DNA of 64,000 nucleotides from Rhabditoides inermis (GCA_963966185.1 CAWZYM010000232.1:565001-629000), one strand, 5' to 3'; counted from the first letter of the stretch, positions 45,690-58,089 are shown. Made by a program: numbers and translations. Notes: generated by a model from the sequence alone, not told the origin.

Positions 45690-47117
45690 ATGTCTTCACT
45701 TCTCCCTCTCGTCATTTCTTGTCCTTCCCCCATGAAGCGCAGACGTTTCAAGCAGCCTCTGAAACGGAACTCGGTCGCCGACGTCGCAGCGACTATCTCT
45801 CTTGCACATACCGCATCCACACAAGCTTCGCTCATCGGGACCACATCCACCCAAGTCTCCAACTCCAACGCCTCTTCTTCATCCCCTTCTTCCACTCACA
45901 CTCGTGCCGATCCGGCAACGACAACGACCCCGCTCCTCAAGGGCACCACCGACTCCGGTCTCACCACCGAGATTGTGTCGGGTACGCATTCTGCAGTGTC
46001 CGATGTCAGCGCTCCTGCCTTGAATGGCACCTCTTCAGCTATCACACAGATCGTAAGTGGGTCTGAAAACTCCTCGTCATAAACGAATAATTTCAAGGAC
46101 GTCAGCACAACATCGCCCCAGCCTGATCTCAGCAATGCCACCACAATTCCTTTCCACACATCCGAAACCACTGTAAGTTCAGTCACAGAGGCACTCTGAT
46201 TCACGATGCGTCTCCAGGCCCCTCCTCTTCTCTCCCGTCGGGTTCATTCTCTCAAGTCTGCGAAGGATGGGAACGTCGGCGCCGGCGACTATGCTTATTC
46301 CTCCACTCCCTCCGCACCCACCGACAAACCACACGGCGACGGCAACATGATGATCTACATTGGGGCGGGCGCGGCGGTCGGCGGACTCGTCCTCATTCTA
46401 ATCATCATCGTCATCTGCGTGGTCGTGCGGAAGAAGAAGGGCAAGGGGAAGGTGGGGGGATGAGGGGATGCATCTGATGACAGGCTACTCTCAGAGTAAG
46501 AAAGGAAAAAAGGGCCAGAAGGGCAAGGGTGGGAAGAAGGGCGCGAATGGAGGAGGGGATTCGAACAAGAGTGCGAAAGAGAAGCCCGCTCCTGCGCCCG
46601 CCCCCGCCCCCGCCCCCGCACCTGACGCCAAGTCGTCCGAAGTCAACGTATCTCTCTCGGGCAAAGAGGTAGAGAGAAATAGAGAGAGAAAGAGAAAGAG
46701 AGAAAGAGAGAGAGAGAGGGAGAGAGTTCAGAAGAAGAGCGCGTCTCAAGCCGAGCCGCCTACTCCCATCAACCCTCGTCGCTCCGGTGACACCTGCACA
46801 CCCGACAAGCGGACGGTACCGTACTCAGGTATACTGTAATGTACCGTACCTGTTGAGGAGAAGAGCCCGTCGGACGTCTCGCAGCGCGAGACGAGGGATG
46901 CTCCCCTCGCTACGGCAGTCCTCGCAGACGCCCCTCCCCCCAAACCTTCCTTCCTCGAACCCAAGAAGGCGGTGAGACTGATTACTGTAGGTTGTAGTTA
47001 CCGTATACCTAGGCGTACCACGACTACGGTCGCGGCTGGCGATGGGTGGAGAAGGAGAACTCTGACTTCTCATTCGACATCGAAGCCAACAGCCCTCCCA
47101 ACGTCACCCTCGATTAA
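45690..47117 (+). CDS. Single-pass membrane protein with Ser/Thr-rich ectodomain and Lys/Pro/Ala-rich tail, about 382 aa
   Basis: Exons 45690-46052, 46098-46172, 46218-46451, 46495-46668, 46732-46815, 46858-46971, 47013-47117 (TAA) join in phase. Residues up to about 185 are Ser/Thr-rich with NxS/T sites, as in O-glycosylated ectodomains. MMIYIGAGAAVGGLVLILII followed by VICVVV is a strong helix with a basic stop (RKKKGKGK). The cytoplasmic part is Lys/Gly-rich, then (PA)n, then AYHDYGRGWRWVEKENSDF near the end. No signal peptide is obvious at the chosen ATG, so a short upstream exon may be missing. Family not recognised. Confidence 0.65.
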
Positions 47118-47303
47118 AAGTCCCCACAACAACGTTCACCTGCTTCTCTTAAATGTTAGAAACGATTTACAATGCAAGTTACAGTGTTTCAAATCGTGTG
47201 TTTACAACCCGAACCCCCTGTTTGATTGCGACCATAAAACTGTTTTGGTTGACTAGTTTACTGTCGTTCTCCTGTCTCGCATTCGGAACAACTAAGCGTC
47301 CGT

Positions 47304-47376
47304 GGCCGTGTGGCCTAATGGATAAGGCGTCGGACTTCGGATCCGAAGATTGCAGGTTCGAGTCCTGTCACGGTCG
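47304..47376 (+). tRNA. tRNA-Arg (TCG)
   Basis: Full cloverleaf: acceptor GGCCGTG with CACGGTC, D arm with TGGCCTAATGG, anticodon stem TCGGA/TCCGA with loop CTTCGGA (anticodon TCG), T arm AGGTTCGAGTCCT, discriminator G. 73 nt, no intron. It lies in the spacer between the membrane-protein gene and ric-3. Confidence 0.95.
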
Positions 47377-47591
47377 AAAGTTTTTGTCAAATCAAATCAG
47401 CAAAAAATAACATAATTGATAGATATTGCAATGTACAAAATGAACATTCAGTCGAAAATGTTATTTTTATACGAGGCATGACATAGGCTGTACATGAGAA
47501 CGTTGTTTGTGAGTGAGCCCCTGCATTGACCACAAAATGAGAGACTGGCACTTGACAGATGGCATGGAAGAGAGATTGAAAGATGCATTGT

Positions 47592-49331
47592 TTAGATCTT
47601 CTTGGCTCGTCGTCGCACTGCCTTCTTCACTTCTTCCTTCTGCGGAATCACTGACTCTACGGGGAACTCTTCCTTTTCCTCCTTCTCCTTTTCCTGTTCC
47701 TCCGGCTCCGATTCGGGCAGCTCAACAATCGGCTTTTCCTTGTTCTGCTCCTTCTTCTTGCTCTTTTTCATCTCTTTGGCCCGTTTGCTCTCCTCCAGCT
47801 TCCTCTGCTCCGCTTCTAGCTGCTCTTTCAGTCTCCTGATCACCTCCTGCTCCTTGTCCTCCTCCTCTTCTTCTTCCTCCTCCTCCTCATCTGACTGCTC
47901 CTCCTCCTCCTCCTCCTCCTCCTCCTCCTCCTCGCTGCTCTCACTCTCCTCCACCTCCACCCTCTTGCCCCGCCTTCCCTTGCTCTGCTGCTCGTAGGCA
48001 TCGGACAAGTGTTTGAAGTCGATGAGAGCCTCCTCCAGGTCCTTCATGTACTTGTTCTGGTCGTCGGAGGTGAGGGCAGGTACAGGTTTGCTGGGTCCAG
48101 GCTGGTCGACCTCGTCTGCCTCTTCCTTTTCCTCCCCCTCTCCCTCCTCTGCTCCCTCTGCCACCTCCACTGCTCTCGCCTGTGCTGCTTCCAGCTGTTC
48201 CAGAATCTTCGCCATTGCTTCCTCCGTCTGCTGTAGCCGAGCCTGCAGACCGCGCAGCTTCTTTTTGCCTGCAATATTGATCGTTTATCAACTACTATTA
48301 TTTGGCTCACCGAGCTTCGCCTTCATACTCTTCCCTCCCAGATCATCTTCGTAGTCGCTTTCGTCATCGCTGTCATAACGGTTTTTGCGACGAGGCTTCT
48401 TTGTCTTGGACTGAAAAATGTTTAAATAAGTATAATTTATGATACAAACTAACTTTCATATATAAATATTTGATGGAAATCGAGTTCCTAAAGAGATTGG
48501 CTCAATGCAAAAGAATTAGCAGCGAGTGGTTTCGATCCACCGACCTCTGGGTTATGGGCCCAGCACGCTTCCACTGCGCCACGCTGCTGATGAACGCAAT
48601 CGGCTATTGCGAGATGGCATGCGTACGTATCACGCAATAAGACAGTGCAGGGAGTGTGGATAGGATCGAATGCACTCACAACATATTTCTCACCTTGAAC
48701 AGAGTGTATAGTAGGAAGACGATGACTCCGACAGTGTAGAGCGGCAGCATCCAAGAATACATCCCCCGGCCACCGCCCCCTTGCTGCTCGGCCTGAAAAT
48801 GAACACGTGATTCTGGACGAATGTTGTAGTTGACATACCTGTTGAGCAGCCATGCGCATGGCTGGATGGACTCCCGATCCGCCTGCTCCGGGCCCGCCGC
48901 CGCCACGGGGACCCATGCCCGGGTGGAGAGGGGGACTGCAATGCGATACTCACCCATATGCATGTCACACTGCGCCTACCTATTACATTTCAACTAGTTC
49001 AATACTAGCCCACAGAGCGAATTCAAAAACGCTACTCACCGTTGCTGCTGTTGTGGGGCCTTGGGCGGGTCGCCTCTTCCGAGGAGAGACATGAGGACAG
49101 GGTGGACAACTGCGGGGTAGATCATCACGAAGCAGATCACGATCACGCCCACAACCTGCAAGAAGGGAATGAGAGGGAGGAGGGAGGAAGGGAGAGAGAG
49201 GGGGAAGGGAGGGAGAGACGTACGATGCCGAGCTTCCATCCTCCGAATCCACTGTCGTCGTCGTCCTCATACTCGTCCGAGTTTCTTCTCCTTCTCTTCT
49301 TCCCTTTCTCCCGAGACAACATCGACGACAT
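47592..49331 (-). CDS. ric-3: RIC-3 acetylcholine-receptor chaperone, about 398 aa
   Basis: Reverse-strand exons 49331-49224, 49155-49040, 48935-48839, 48792-48694, 48410-48311, 48268-47592 (TAA) join in phase. RIC-3 is an ER membrane chaperone that assists assembly of nicotinic receptors. Visible: a basic N-terminus (KGKKRRRRN), first helix VVGVIVICFVMIYPAVVHPV, Pro/Gly-rich loop, second helix YSWMLPLYTVGVIVFLLYTL, and the coiled coil KKKLRGLQARLQQTEEAMAK. Then comes the conserved TSDDQNKYMKDLEEAL segment, poly-Glu, and a second charged coiled coil. Length is close to the Caenorhabditis protein. An initiator tRNA gene lies in the intron 48411-48693. Confidence 0.9.
48517..48588 (-). tRNA. 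Initiator tRNA-Met (CAT)
   Basis: Reverse-strand cloverleaf of 72 nt: acceptor AGCAGCG/CGCTGCT plus A; anticodon arm with three G-C pairs, GGGCCCATAACCC; and the T loop reading GGATCGAAACC instead of TTC. The GGG/CCC anticodon stem and the AUCGAAA T loop are the initiator signature in animals. It lies inside a ric-3 intron on the same strand. Confidence 0.95.
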
Positions 49332-51415
49332 CCCTGCAATCATTCACCAACTGTTTTGCCGTTAGGAAACGAAAGCCGTAATGAAACAGAAGTCGAACAT
49401 AAACGCGTGAATGCATGTCGATGGAGGCGTTGCCTGGCAAGTGTTCGCTTCGCCATGTGCGTGAGAATATTGGCGAAACCCTCCGTTCGACGGGTCAGCA
49501 ATAGTCTCCCGGTGAGAAAAGAAGAATGCGAGAGTCACCGGGCAACGGTTGTAAAGTGAGAAGAATCGGACACACGGCAAATGGGCAATAGGTGAACGAA
49601 ACGTAAAGTGAGATACGGATTTCGAATAGCTCGAACAATGAGTGTATGATGCCTTTTCTCTCTCTCTCTCTTTCACTCGGTGAGAGTACATTCTGGGAGC
49701 ACAATCAATATCCCCCTCCTCACCTTTCGGCCAACGGGCCGGGCTAGGTACAACCATACGCAAACATAGACAGAAAAGGTAACGAACCCAATATCTCTAC
49801 GATATTATCGAACATATAGCAAGATTTAACAGTGTTGGAAAATGAATAGTGAGCGCATTGGCACTGAGAAGCGAGTTGGGATGTGGAGATTTGAGTGACC
49901 GCTGGGTGCGCGGAACGGCCGGCGGTTGGCTGGCAGCACAATCCCCCTCCCTCAGGCAATCCCCACGGATCGATGCCCGCCAAGCCCCGCCCACTGTGCG
50001 CACCACACACACACCATCAGCTGTTCTCTCGAATCAGTGGGTCCGCCGAACCCGCCCGCGCATTTGAAGTGTACCGTAGTGTAGACCATACACCCCGCGA
50101 TTTTGAACAAATCTCACGATGGAATTTTGGCTGATTTTTTAAACGTTTTTTGTTCTATTTTTGTGATGTATGTTTCTGATGTTTCTGATGATTCTGATGA
50201 TACACACGCGAAATATTTATGTTTATTTCATTATCAGTAGTGAGGGCAAGTGTGACCGCCGTGATGGCATACTGCTGCACTGATGATAACATCGCACTAG
50301 AACGATTTATGCATACACCAACCAAAATCGTGACGAAAAGTAGTGCACTACTAACGTGGCCAGTGTTTCTTTCGTTGTGTTATTTTTTTCTGTGAGCTCA
50401 TTTGAAATCTCAAACATTCTTTTATGTACGCATATGTAGTCGTATATGTAAGCCAGTGCGGACTCGCAGCCAGAAGCTTTTCTCGCACATTCTGTCTCCA
50501 TGCCAGCGTGTGTGTGTTCCGTGGAGAAAGCCCATTTCACGGTCGAATGTCGTGCCTATTCTCATTGGATGCGACATCCGGCCCTAATTTTTAATGGCCT
50601 CGCAACGGCGACTGCCCTCTTTGCTGGTTCACATCGGTTTTACTATGCCGCTCTACTCGCCGGATTTCGTCTCGTTATGGCATCGCCGTCACTTGTTTAT
50701 GTGAAGTGGCGGTGTGTATTCGCTTGCCACTCTCCACTCATTATATCGACTATCTCCACATTCCGCCTTCCCTTTGGTCTCTGCGCGGTTTCAACTGCAC
50801 CAAACATCACACCCGCTGCGAGCCTTGAACCGCATGGCCCACGCGTGTGTAATTTTAATCTCTTACTTGCCCCCTATCAATCGATGTCACATGTTGCATA
50901 CATCCGGCTGGCTCGTCAGTGTTGGGGAGGGTGGGGGACACCACTTCCCGTCTGCGTGTTTGTTTGTTCTTTCTCTTTCTCTCACCCATGCAATCACATG
51001 CCAGTGAGAGTGATGCCCAGCGTCACCATCGAAATTCTTTTTCAACAAACTGTCATCCTTCCACGCGCCCGCCCGCATTCCCAAATGATATGCCGTCTCA
51101 TCGTTCTCCGCATGGGGTGCGGCATACAATAGCCTATTTGGTAGCGTGATGGTGTTGGGTGGTGACTGCAACTTGTTGATGCAATCTTCTCATCTCGTTT
51201 ACTGGCGCGCAGCCGGGCGGGCAGCGAGCAGTCCGCCTATATTGATTCGGCAGGGGAGCGGGAGAAGAATACATGCACGCGAGGCGACATCAACTCACTT
51301 CAAACTGCAACACCACCACCTTATCGGTGTCTCGTGCTGGCGCTTCTTTGTCGTCGTCGATTCGCAATTTGTCGTCGCGGCTGTTTGTGTTGTTTGTCCA
51401 CCATTCTCGTTTCAG
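49332..51415. other. Divergent promoter region between ric-3 and cdgs-1
   Basis: 2.1 kb with no supported gene. Several reverse and forward frames are open by chance only. It probably includes promoters of both genes and outron sequence of the downstream gene. Confidence 0.5.
51410..51415 (+). promoter_or_regulatory. Likely trans-splice acceptor of cdgs-1
   Basis: TTTCAG ends exactly at the base before the ATG; no upstream exon is needed. Such placement is usual for spliced-leader addition in nematodes. Confidence 0.55.
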
Positions 51416-54400
51416 ATGAGTGAGCCGGAGATTCGGCACAGAGCGCCGCCCGCAAATGTGAGTTACATACTGTTTGTGCCACCATTAACATTATGTACCT
51501 GATAAAGCATGACGTACGGGGCAGTCGTAGAGCCTTTAGTTAGTTAGTGAAAGATTAATGGTTGAGATCACATTGACAGACCGTATATTTAAAATCGTTA
51601 AATGAATTGTATTAGTGATTGTGGAAACATACTTGGCGTGTTTAGGGAGGTGGCGATGCGTCGGACGCGACTCCTGCCGGCACGCCCCTCCAGACAAAGC
51701 CGTCGCCCAAGAAACAACTACACAACGTGGGTGGTCCTGTGTTCTGTCGTTCTGTCGACGTGCTTGATGGATACGGTCTCATTTCCAGGTGCGCCCGACG
51801 AGCGATGAGAGCGACATGGACGCGATTCTCAACGACGAGGAGAGGTGCGTGATTGTTGACTTACTCGTTTACCCTTTGCAATACAGCGACGCAACCAACA
51901 AACCCAAGGAGACGTTAGTTTCGGTGTTGTGGTGTGTTAGTTTCTGTAAGAATATTCATATCAGATGTTGTGCCGTTAATCATATTTGATAAGATGATTT
52001 AACAATTTAACAATATAAGTTCAGACTGGCGAACATCACGAAGACGCTGCCACAGGGATCGGACAATATGGGGGCCATCATGGATTCGCTGCTGTCACAT
52101 CTGCCAGAGAGGTGGGGAGGGAGGAAGGGAGAGAGAGAGGGTAGAGAGAGAATGAGAGTATGAGAATATGAGAGAGAGACCTCCCCTCTTTCAGATGGCG
52201 CAATTGGGTTGTGCGAGGCATCTTCACCATCCTTATGGTCTCCTTCTTCTCGTTCATTGTCGGCAAGGGACCCACATGGATGATGGCACTCGTGAGTTTT
52301 TTTTGTTTTGTTTTGAGTTATGTCAATCAATCAATCATTTATCCAGAATCGCTATATCATGACTATACAACAAGTGCATACGGTACACCACAAGGGCTAA
52401 GCGCTGGGAGAAACACAGTTTAGCAACAGGGATGGTAGGGTCGAATGTCGAAAGTCGATATTAGATCGATAATCAGTCGATAATCATTCGATTTCCTTTC
52501 CATAATCCATTCGAATCAGATACCATTATAGACGATAGTGGAGCTCTGGATGTTCCTTTCCTTCCATTATAATCCACAATAGTAACTCCGCGGGCTAGGA
52601 AGACAGCGTTCTCATAAGCTATTCCCCGCCTTGCTCAAGGGTACTGGGGGAAGATCATTTCGACCCGACCGCGCGATGCGAGAGAGGAAGAAAAAGAGAG
52701 GAAGAAAAATGAGTTATGTATTTGCTTTAATTACTTTATTTATGCTGTCCCTTAGCAACTATTGCCACTATTGGACAGTGTTATTGCTAATGTGACGAAA
52801 TTGGTGCGATTCGATGAAACGTAATCTGTTCATTACAGGTGTTCGCGATCCAGTTCAAGTGCTTCCACGAGATCATCAGCATCGGTCTGGCCGTTTACAG
52901 ACTCTTCGATCTGCCCTGGTTCCGGTGAGTGGCGGTGGGCAGAGAGTATAGTATAGGTATAGGACGCGTGACTTGCATTTAATCGTATTCACACGCGCTA
53001 CATTCATTAACTGCGCGGGGATTGGGTTGGGCTGGGAGAACAAAGTTTGATAAGGAGTGATGTTGATTGTTGGTACTTATAGTGGATTGTCGTGGTACTT
53101 CCTGTTCGCGTCGAACTACTTTTTCTTCGGGGAGAGCCTCATCGACTACTGGTCCATCCTGCTGAGGAAGGATGTGAGTCTGCGGCGTTCATTGTCCAGT
53201 CGAGTTGTTCACACATTCAAGGCAATGAAACGATGATGTTATCATTCTTTTTTTTTACTTTAGGGTATATTAAAGACACTTTGTGTGTGTTGAAATGTGG
53301 AGTGTATTCTATGATGTAGACTTGTATTGAATTTTCTGTTTTTTTTCGTATTTCATAGTTTTTTTCTAGAACTTCCTGTCGTTCCTGATCAGCTACCACC
53401 GTCTGATCAGCTTTGCGCTGTACTGCGCCGGCTTCGTGTGGTTCGTGCTGTCACTCAAGAAAGGACTCTACATGCGACAGTTCTCACTCGTGAGTCTAGC
53501 AGAGAGCGTATTCATGGGGTTCAGTATGTTTCCGGGACGAAGTAGGAATCGAATCTCTTTTCAGTTTGCGTGGACGCACGTCTCTCTGCTTCTGATTGTC
53601 AGCCAGTCGTTTCTCATCATTCAGAACATCTTCCAGGGAGTCATCTGGTGAGTGACGTCACACGTGTTGACGAATGACGTCACGTTAAATTGTATTCAGG
53701 TTCCTCGTTCCGGTAGCAATGATCATCTGCTGTGACATCATGTCGTACATGTTCGGCTTCTTCTGGGGCAAGACTCCGCTCATCAAGCTGTCCCCTAAGA
53801 AGACGTGGGAGGGATTCATCGGAGGAGCGTTCAGCACAGTCGTCTTTGGACTCCTTGTGAGTTACTAGTTACGAGATATGGTTGTGATTGTGTCGTTGCA
53901 GCTGTCGTACTTCCTGCTGTCCCGTCCGTTCTTCATCTGCCCCCTGGAGGAGCAGGGCGCGGATGGAGCCTGCGAGCCCCCGCCATCGTTCAGGTGAGGA
54001 GAAGGAGGGGTGGGAGAGAAGGGCAGAGGGACCCTGGCGGCACACTGTATTTTTAAAAACTCTAAAATTATAAAGTTAAAAAGTATAATTTCATAAAACT
54101 CATAAAACTCATAGAAAACTCATAAAACTCATAGAAAACTCATAAAACTCATAGAAAACTCATAAAACTCATAGACTGTGAGGAATTTGTTGTTTCTCGC
54201 GCTCATTTGTTGGTTGCGCACGCATCACAACGGAAAGCAGACACTCTCTCATCTTTAAGATGTTCAAGCCATCATTTTTGTCTGTTTTGAAGCCCCATAG
54301 AACATGGTCTCATAGCGTAGTGGATAGTAGGTAATTAGAAAATGACACCAGACATCACGACACCACGACACCATGGTGTCGACACCACGAAACCACTTCA

Positions 54401-55603
54401 CAAAAGGCATCCTGGAAAATTCATCACTTCATTACTTCAGAGGAAAAGTGGTGTAGTGGTGTCGACACCGTCGTGTCGTGGTGTTGACACCACGACACCA
54501 TGGTGTCAACACCACCAGAGGGTCGTGGTGTCTGGTGTCAAGATGATTGGTGTCATTTCCTAATTGCCTGGATGGTAAGCGAGCCCAGAGCTCAAGTGGT
54601 CGCAGGTTGGATTCCTCTGACGGCCACAAAGTTTTGTTAAATCGCTGGAGCCAAACGCGACGTGAAACTCATGCATAGCGTGCGTCTGGATTCACCGTTC
54701 AGTGAACAAATGAATGACACTACGGCCGGGCCGGAAAGTTATATTTCATAAATATATAGTTCACTTGCAACACAAAACACATTGTGATGCGTGCGCAACC
54801 AACAAATGAGCGCGAGAAACAACAAATTCCTCACAGTCTATGAGTTTTATGAGTTTTCTATGAGTTTTATGAGTTTTCTATGAGTTTTATGAGTTTTTTT
54901 GAAATTATACTTTTTAACTTTATAATTTTAGAGTTTTTAAAAATACAGTGCGCCTACCCTGGCTGTTTCAGGCTGCGCGAGTTCTCCGTCCCCAAGCCCT
55001 TCTCCATCTTTTTCACAGTTAGTGCAGTTTCATTACACACATTGATATCAATATTTTTATTATTATAAGTTTGCTGAAACATTCCTATTTACCTATTTAC
55101 TAATAATCAATATACTAAATTCGTGTAGGTCCTGCGTCGTCCGGCCGTCTTCTATGCGTACCCGTTCCTGTTCCACTCGGTAGTCATGGCTCTCTTCGCC
55201 AGTATCCTCGGACCATTCGGAGGCTTCTTCGCGTCGGGATTCAAGAGGGCGTTCAAGATCAAGGTCCGATGCTTGGTTACTTGATTTATTCTTATATTTC
55301 TCTCGTTCAGGATTTTGGAGACGTGATTCCTGGTCATGGTGGTTTGATGGATCGTTTCGACTGTCAGCTGCTCATGGGAACCTTTGTCAACGTCTTCATC
55401 CACTCGTTCATCAGGTAGGGGATTTGTCGATGTATTGATTGTTTTGGTATGTGAGTGTTAGTTTGAATGTATGGTTGTATTGCAGGGTGCCTAACCCGCA
55501 GAAATTGATCTCGACGATTCTGTGGATGTCTGCGGAGGACAAGTTGACAGTGTACAATACTCTGAGGGAGGAGTTGGAGAAGAGTGGTCTCATCGGAGCA
55601 TAG
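51416..55603 (+). CDS. cdgs-1: Phosphatidate cytidylyltransferase (CDP-diacylglycerol synthase)
   Basis: Many exons from ATG 51416 ([14 protein letters not shown]) to TAG 55601-55603. The enzyme makes CDP-diacylglycerol from phosphatidic acid and CTP in the ER, feeding phosphatidylinositol synthesis. Visible: an acidic N-terminus, multiple helices ([73 protein letters not shown]), [13 protein letters not shown], and the signature [20 protein letters not shown] followed by GLMDRFD. It ends [19 protein letters not shown] lies directly before the ATG, as for a trans-splice acceptor. The intron 53994-54971 is nearly all a foldback element. AATAAA at 56016-56021 is the likely poly(A) signal. Confidence 0.95.
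54306..54628 (+). pseudogene. tRNA-like sequence split by an insertion
   Basis: Taking out 54330-54568 and one duplicated flank leaves an A-box-like TAGCGTAGTGGAT and a B-box-like GGTTGGATTCC, with GGTCTCA...TGACGGCC ends only partly pairing. This is a decayed tRNA or a SINE head carried inside the 908-bp element. Confidence 0.45.
54330..54568. mobile_element. Nested 239-bp foldback with 9-bp target duplication
   Basis: Ends GGTAATTAGAAAATGACACC and GGTGTCATTTCCTAATTGCC are inverted copies. The interior is full of GTGTCGACACC/GGTGTCGTGG palindromes. Flanks TGGATAGTA (54321-54329) and TGGATGGTA (54569-54577) look like a 9-bp duplication with one mismatch. The insertion splits a tRNA-like sequence. 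Confidence 0.75.
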
Positions 55604-56015
55604 GAGGAACAGGAGAAGGAGCAGGAGAAGGAAGAGTGAGTCGCTCGCATTGCATTCCCATTTCCACTGATTCTCCCCTCTATTCGTCATCCCGTTGAAA
55701 TGTTGTCTATATTTACTGCTTTAAGAGATGTAGATGTCTATATAGAGTAATGTGGCTATCTCGAGTAGAGCAAGAGTAATCCGTGAATTGAAGTTGCTAT
55801 ATTTCTATATGTGGAGAGTCTGTTCGTGTTGTGTTTCGTGTTTCGTTGTCCCGTTTCTGTCTCTCGCAAAACAAACACCCCTCTATAAAATGCATCTCCT
55901 TTTTGTACGACACACACCATCATTGTTTGTATTGTATTGTACTGTACATAATGTAATTGTGTTAGTGTGATGTGATGTTTCTATTTAATAATGTGCAGAA
56001 ATTTTTCTAAAAGAA

Positions 56016-56133
56016 AATAAAGGTTTTGTTTCACGTGTTTGTGGTGTGTGGATGCGTTATTCGTTATGTCGAATTATTACCTGGATGTTATTTGGTACAA
56101 TTTTGTTGTACATTGTTGTTTCAGTGTATTTAG
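56016..56133 (+). promoter_or_regulatory. Operon-like intercistronic segment: AATAAA then trans-splice acceptor
   Basis: AATAAA (56016-56021), the cdgs-1 poly(A) signal, is followed about 110 bp later by TATTTAG ending at 56133, one base before the next ATG. That spacing is what nematode operons show between a 3' end and the SL2-type acceptor of the next gene. Confidence 0.5.
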
Positions 56134-58089
56134 ATGAGTGCGGAGATAGACGCGTATAGGGAACAGGTGAGTATCCCCTTCTCATCTCTCTCACTCTTTC
56201 TCTCCCCCCCCTCTCTCTCTCCCCCCTCTCCCTCTCTCTCTCTCTCTCTCACCCCTTCCTCCCTCCAGCTGTCCCTCCTGGATGCCCAGCTGTCTTCGTG
56301 TGCCTCCTCGGAGCGGGCGAACCTGGAGGAGATGAGGAATGACCTGGCCGAACTGCTCGCTCTCATGCAGGAGGAGGTGGGTAAGAAATCTTTAGGGAGA
56401 CCCTAGTATGTGCTGTGTCCTGTGCCATCTTCATCTTACCATGTCCAGGCGGGCTCCACATCGACTTCTGTCCAAGCAGTGGATGAGGATCAGGAAGAGA
56501 GGGAGGAGGAGGAGGAGGAGGATAGTGGCTTGAACGACTTGGTGGGCATACGCTGCCAGTCGCCCTTCCCCCGCGCCCGCCTCCCCATCGACTACCACAC
56601 CGCCATCATATACGAGATGCACGCCCGCGCAGGAGTCGCCATGGTGGGCGGGACTTGGAAGGGCGGGGCTTGAACCTCGTATTTCAGGCGCGTGTGTTGT
56701 ACGTACACCCTCTGCAGCCGTCGATGCGTCCCTGCCAGCACTTTCTAGCAGGCACGTGTCGGTTTGACGACAAGTGCAAGTGAGTGTTGTTGCTATTTGT
56801 ATTTGTTTACGCGCTTCCTTCAGGTTCTCTCACGGTGAGGACGTGGCGTTCGATGATCTGCTCGAGTATAGGGAGCCGGACTTTGGGTCTCTCCGAGAGG
56901 GCTCGCCGTGTCTGCTCACAGTGGAGAAGGAGTTGTGGGAGGTTGGCCGCGTGACTGCCGTGGACGGGGAGAAGGGCGAGTTGGCGGTGCGGGTGCTGCG
57001 GACTGGACAGGAGGTGCACGCCTGGAGAGAGGGTGTCGTGCCACTCGAGGGAGAGGTGGAGGAGAAGGAGCAGCAGGAGGAGCAGGGTGAGTGTGGAGAC
57101 GGGAGAGTGAAGGCGCGATGATGTGTTGCAGTCCACGTGCCGAACGATTCGTGGCAGGAGCTGAAGGGAGAGCGGAACGGAAAGGTGGCGGTCGGTGAGT
57201 GACTGCTCCATAGCAGATACCTTGACGATGTGGATTGAGGGGACCTGGGCGACTGGCAGGGCGGCGGCTTCGGACTGAAGCTGATGCAGAAGATGGGGTA
57301 CAAACTGGGAGAGGGACTGGGGAGGAACAGCGACGGCATCGTCCACGCCATACAGGCTGTGCAGGCGCCAAAGAGTGAGTGCCAAGACGGAACGGAAGGG
57401 GATATGTCAAAGGGATGATAGGGCCTGTTTTCAGACAAGTCAGTCGACTATCTTATGGAGAACAAGGGCAAGAAGAGGCGGGTGGACGGAGTGGAGCGGG
57501 CGAGAGGCAGAGTGAAGACCGAGATGGGCAAGGCAAGGTGAGCGGGTCGGCTGCGGGAGGGAAGAGGCGGTCAACGCCTTGCATGCATGCACACGTGCCC
57601 TGTGCACCCGTGGAATGGCTTGTTTCAGAGGATCAGTCGAGGAGTCTGTGTTCGCCTTCCTCAATCGGCGACTCGCCGCCCCCACGGTGGTAGATGAGAA
57701 GGAGGAGGAGAGGAGGGAGGTATGAAGAGGAGAGAGAGGAGAGAGGGAAGGAGGGAGAGGATTGTTTCAGGAGAAGAAGGTGAAGGCGGCGAGTAAGCAC
57801 GAGTTGGGCAAGGGCACAGTCGACGCCGACAGCCAGATGCGAGAGCTGAGGAGCAAGGAGAGGAAGTTGAAGGAGGTACGTGACGCATGGTTCTGTCAGT
57901 TGTATGAGGTCGAACTACTAAAGGAAACATTTGCAGGGCATTGAGCGTAACGCGCGCGACAAGCGTACAGTGGAGCGTCTGCAGACTGCGCTGGCGGCAG
58001 TGCGGAGAGACATGGAGAAGACGGAGGGCCGGAAGAGGAGACTCGAGAGGGAAGTCAAGGCCAGGAGCGGCAACAAGGACCTGTTCTGA
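56134..58089 (+). CDS. ZGPAT: CCCH zinc finger / G-patch protein (ZGPAT-like)
   Basis: Exons run from ATG 56134 (MSAEIDAYREQ) to TGA 58087-58089, all in phase. Order: N-terminal coiled coil (ANLEEMRNDLAELLALMQEE), poly-Glu, one CCCH finger (CQHFLAGTCRFDDKCKFSH, spacing C-x7-C-x5-C-x3-H), a Tudor-like segment (KELWEVGRVTAVDGEKGELA), the G-patch (GGFGLKLMQKMGYKLGEGLG), and a long charged C-terminal coiled coil ending SGNKDLF. This order is that of ZGPAT, a nuclear transcription and splicing-linked protein. The acceptor before the G-patch exon reads TTGAG instead of CAG. Position 531 bp behind the cdgs-1 stop with an operon-like spacer suggests joint transcription. Confidence 0.92.

Larger units (their letters stand above)
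54043..54950. mobile_element. 908-bp foldback element in cdgs-1 intron
   Basis: Left arm 54043-54230 and right arm 54782-54950 are inverted copies: ends CACTGTATTTTTAAAAACTC and its complement, inner limits at CGCATCACAA/TTGTGATGCG. Arms differ mainly in the number of CATAAAACTCATAGAAAA-type units. No clear target duplication was found. The centre holds a tRNA-like segment interrupted by a 239-bp foldback. Without the element the host intron would be about 70 bp. Confidence 0.88.

Noticed and set aside
50500..51132. 210-codon forward frame upstream of cdgs-1
   Set aside because: Lies in promoter/outron sequence, no recognisable domain, composition unlike the confirmed exons.
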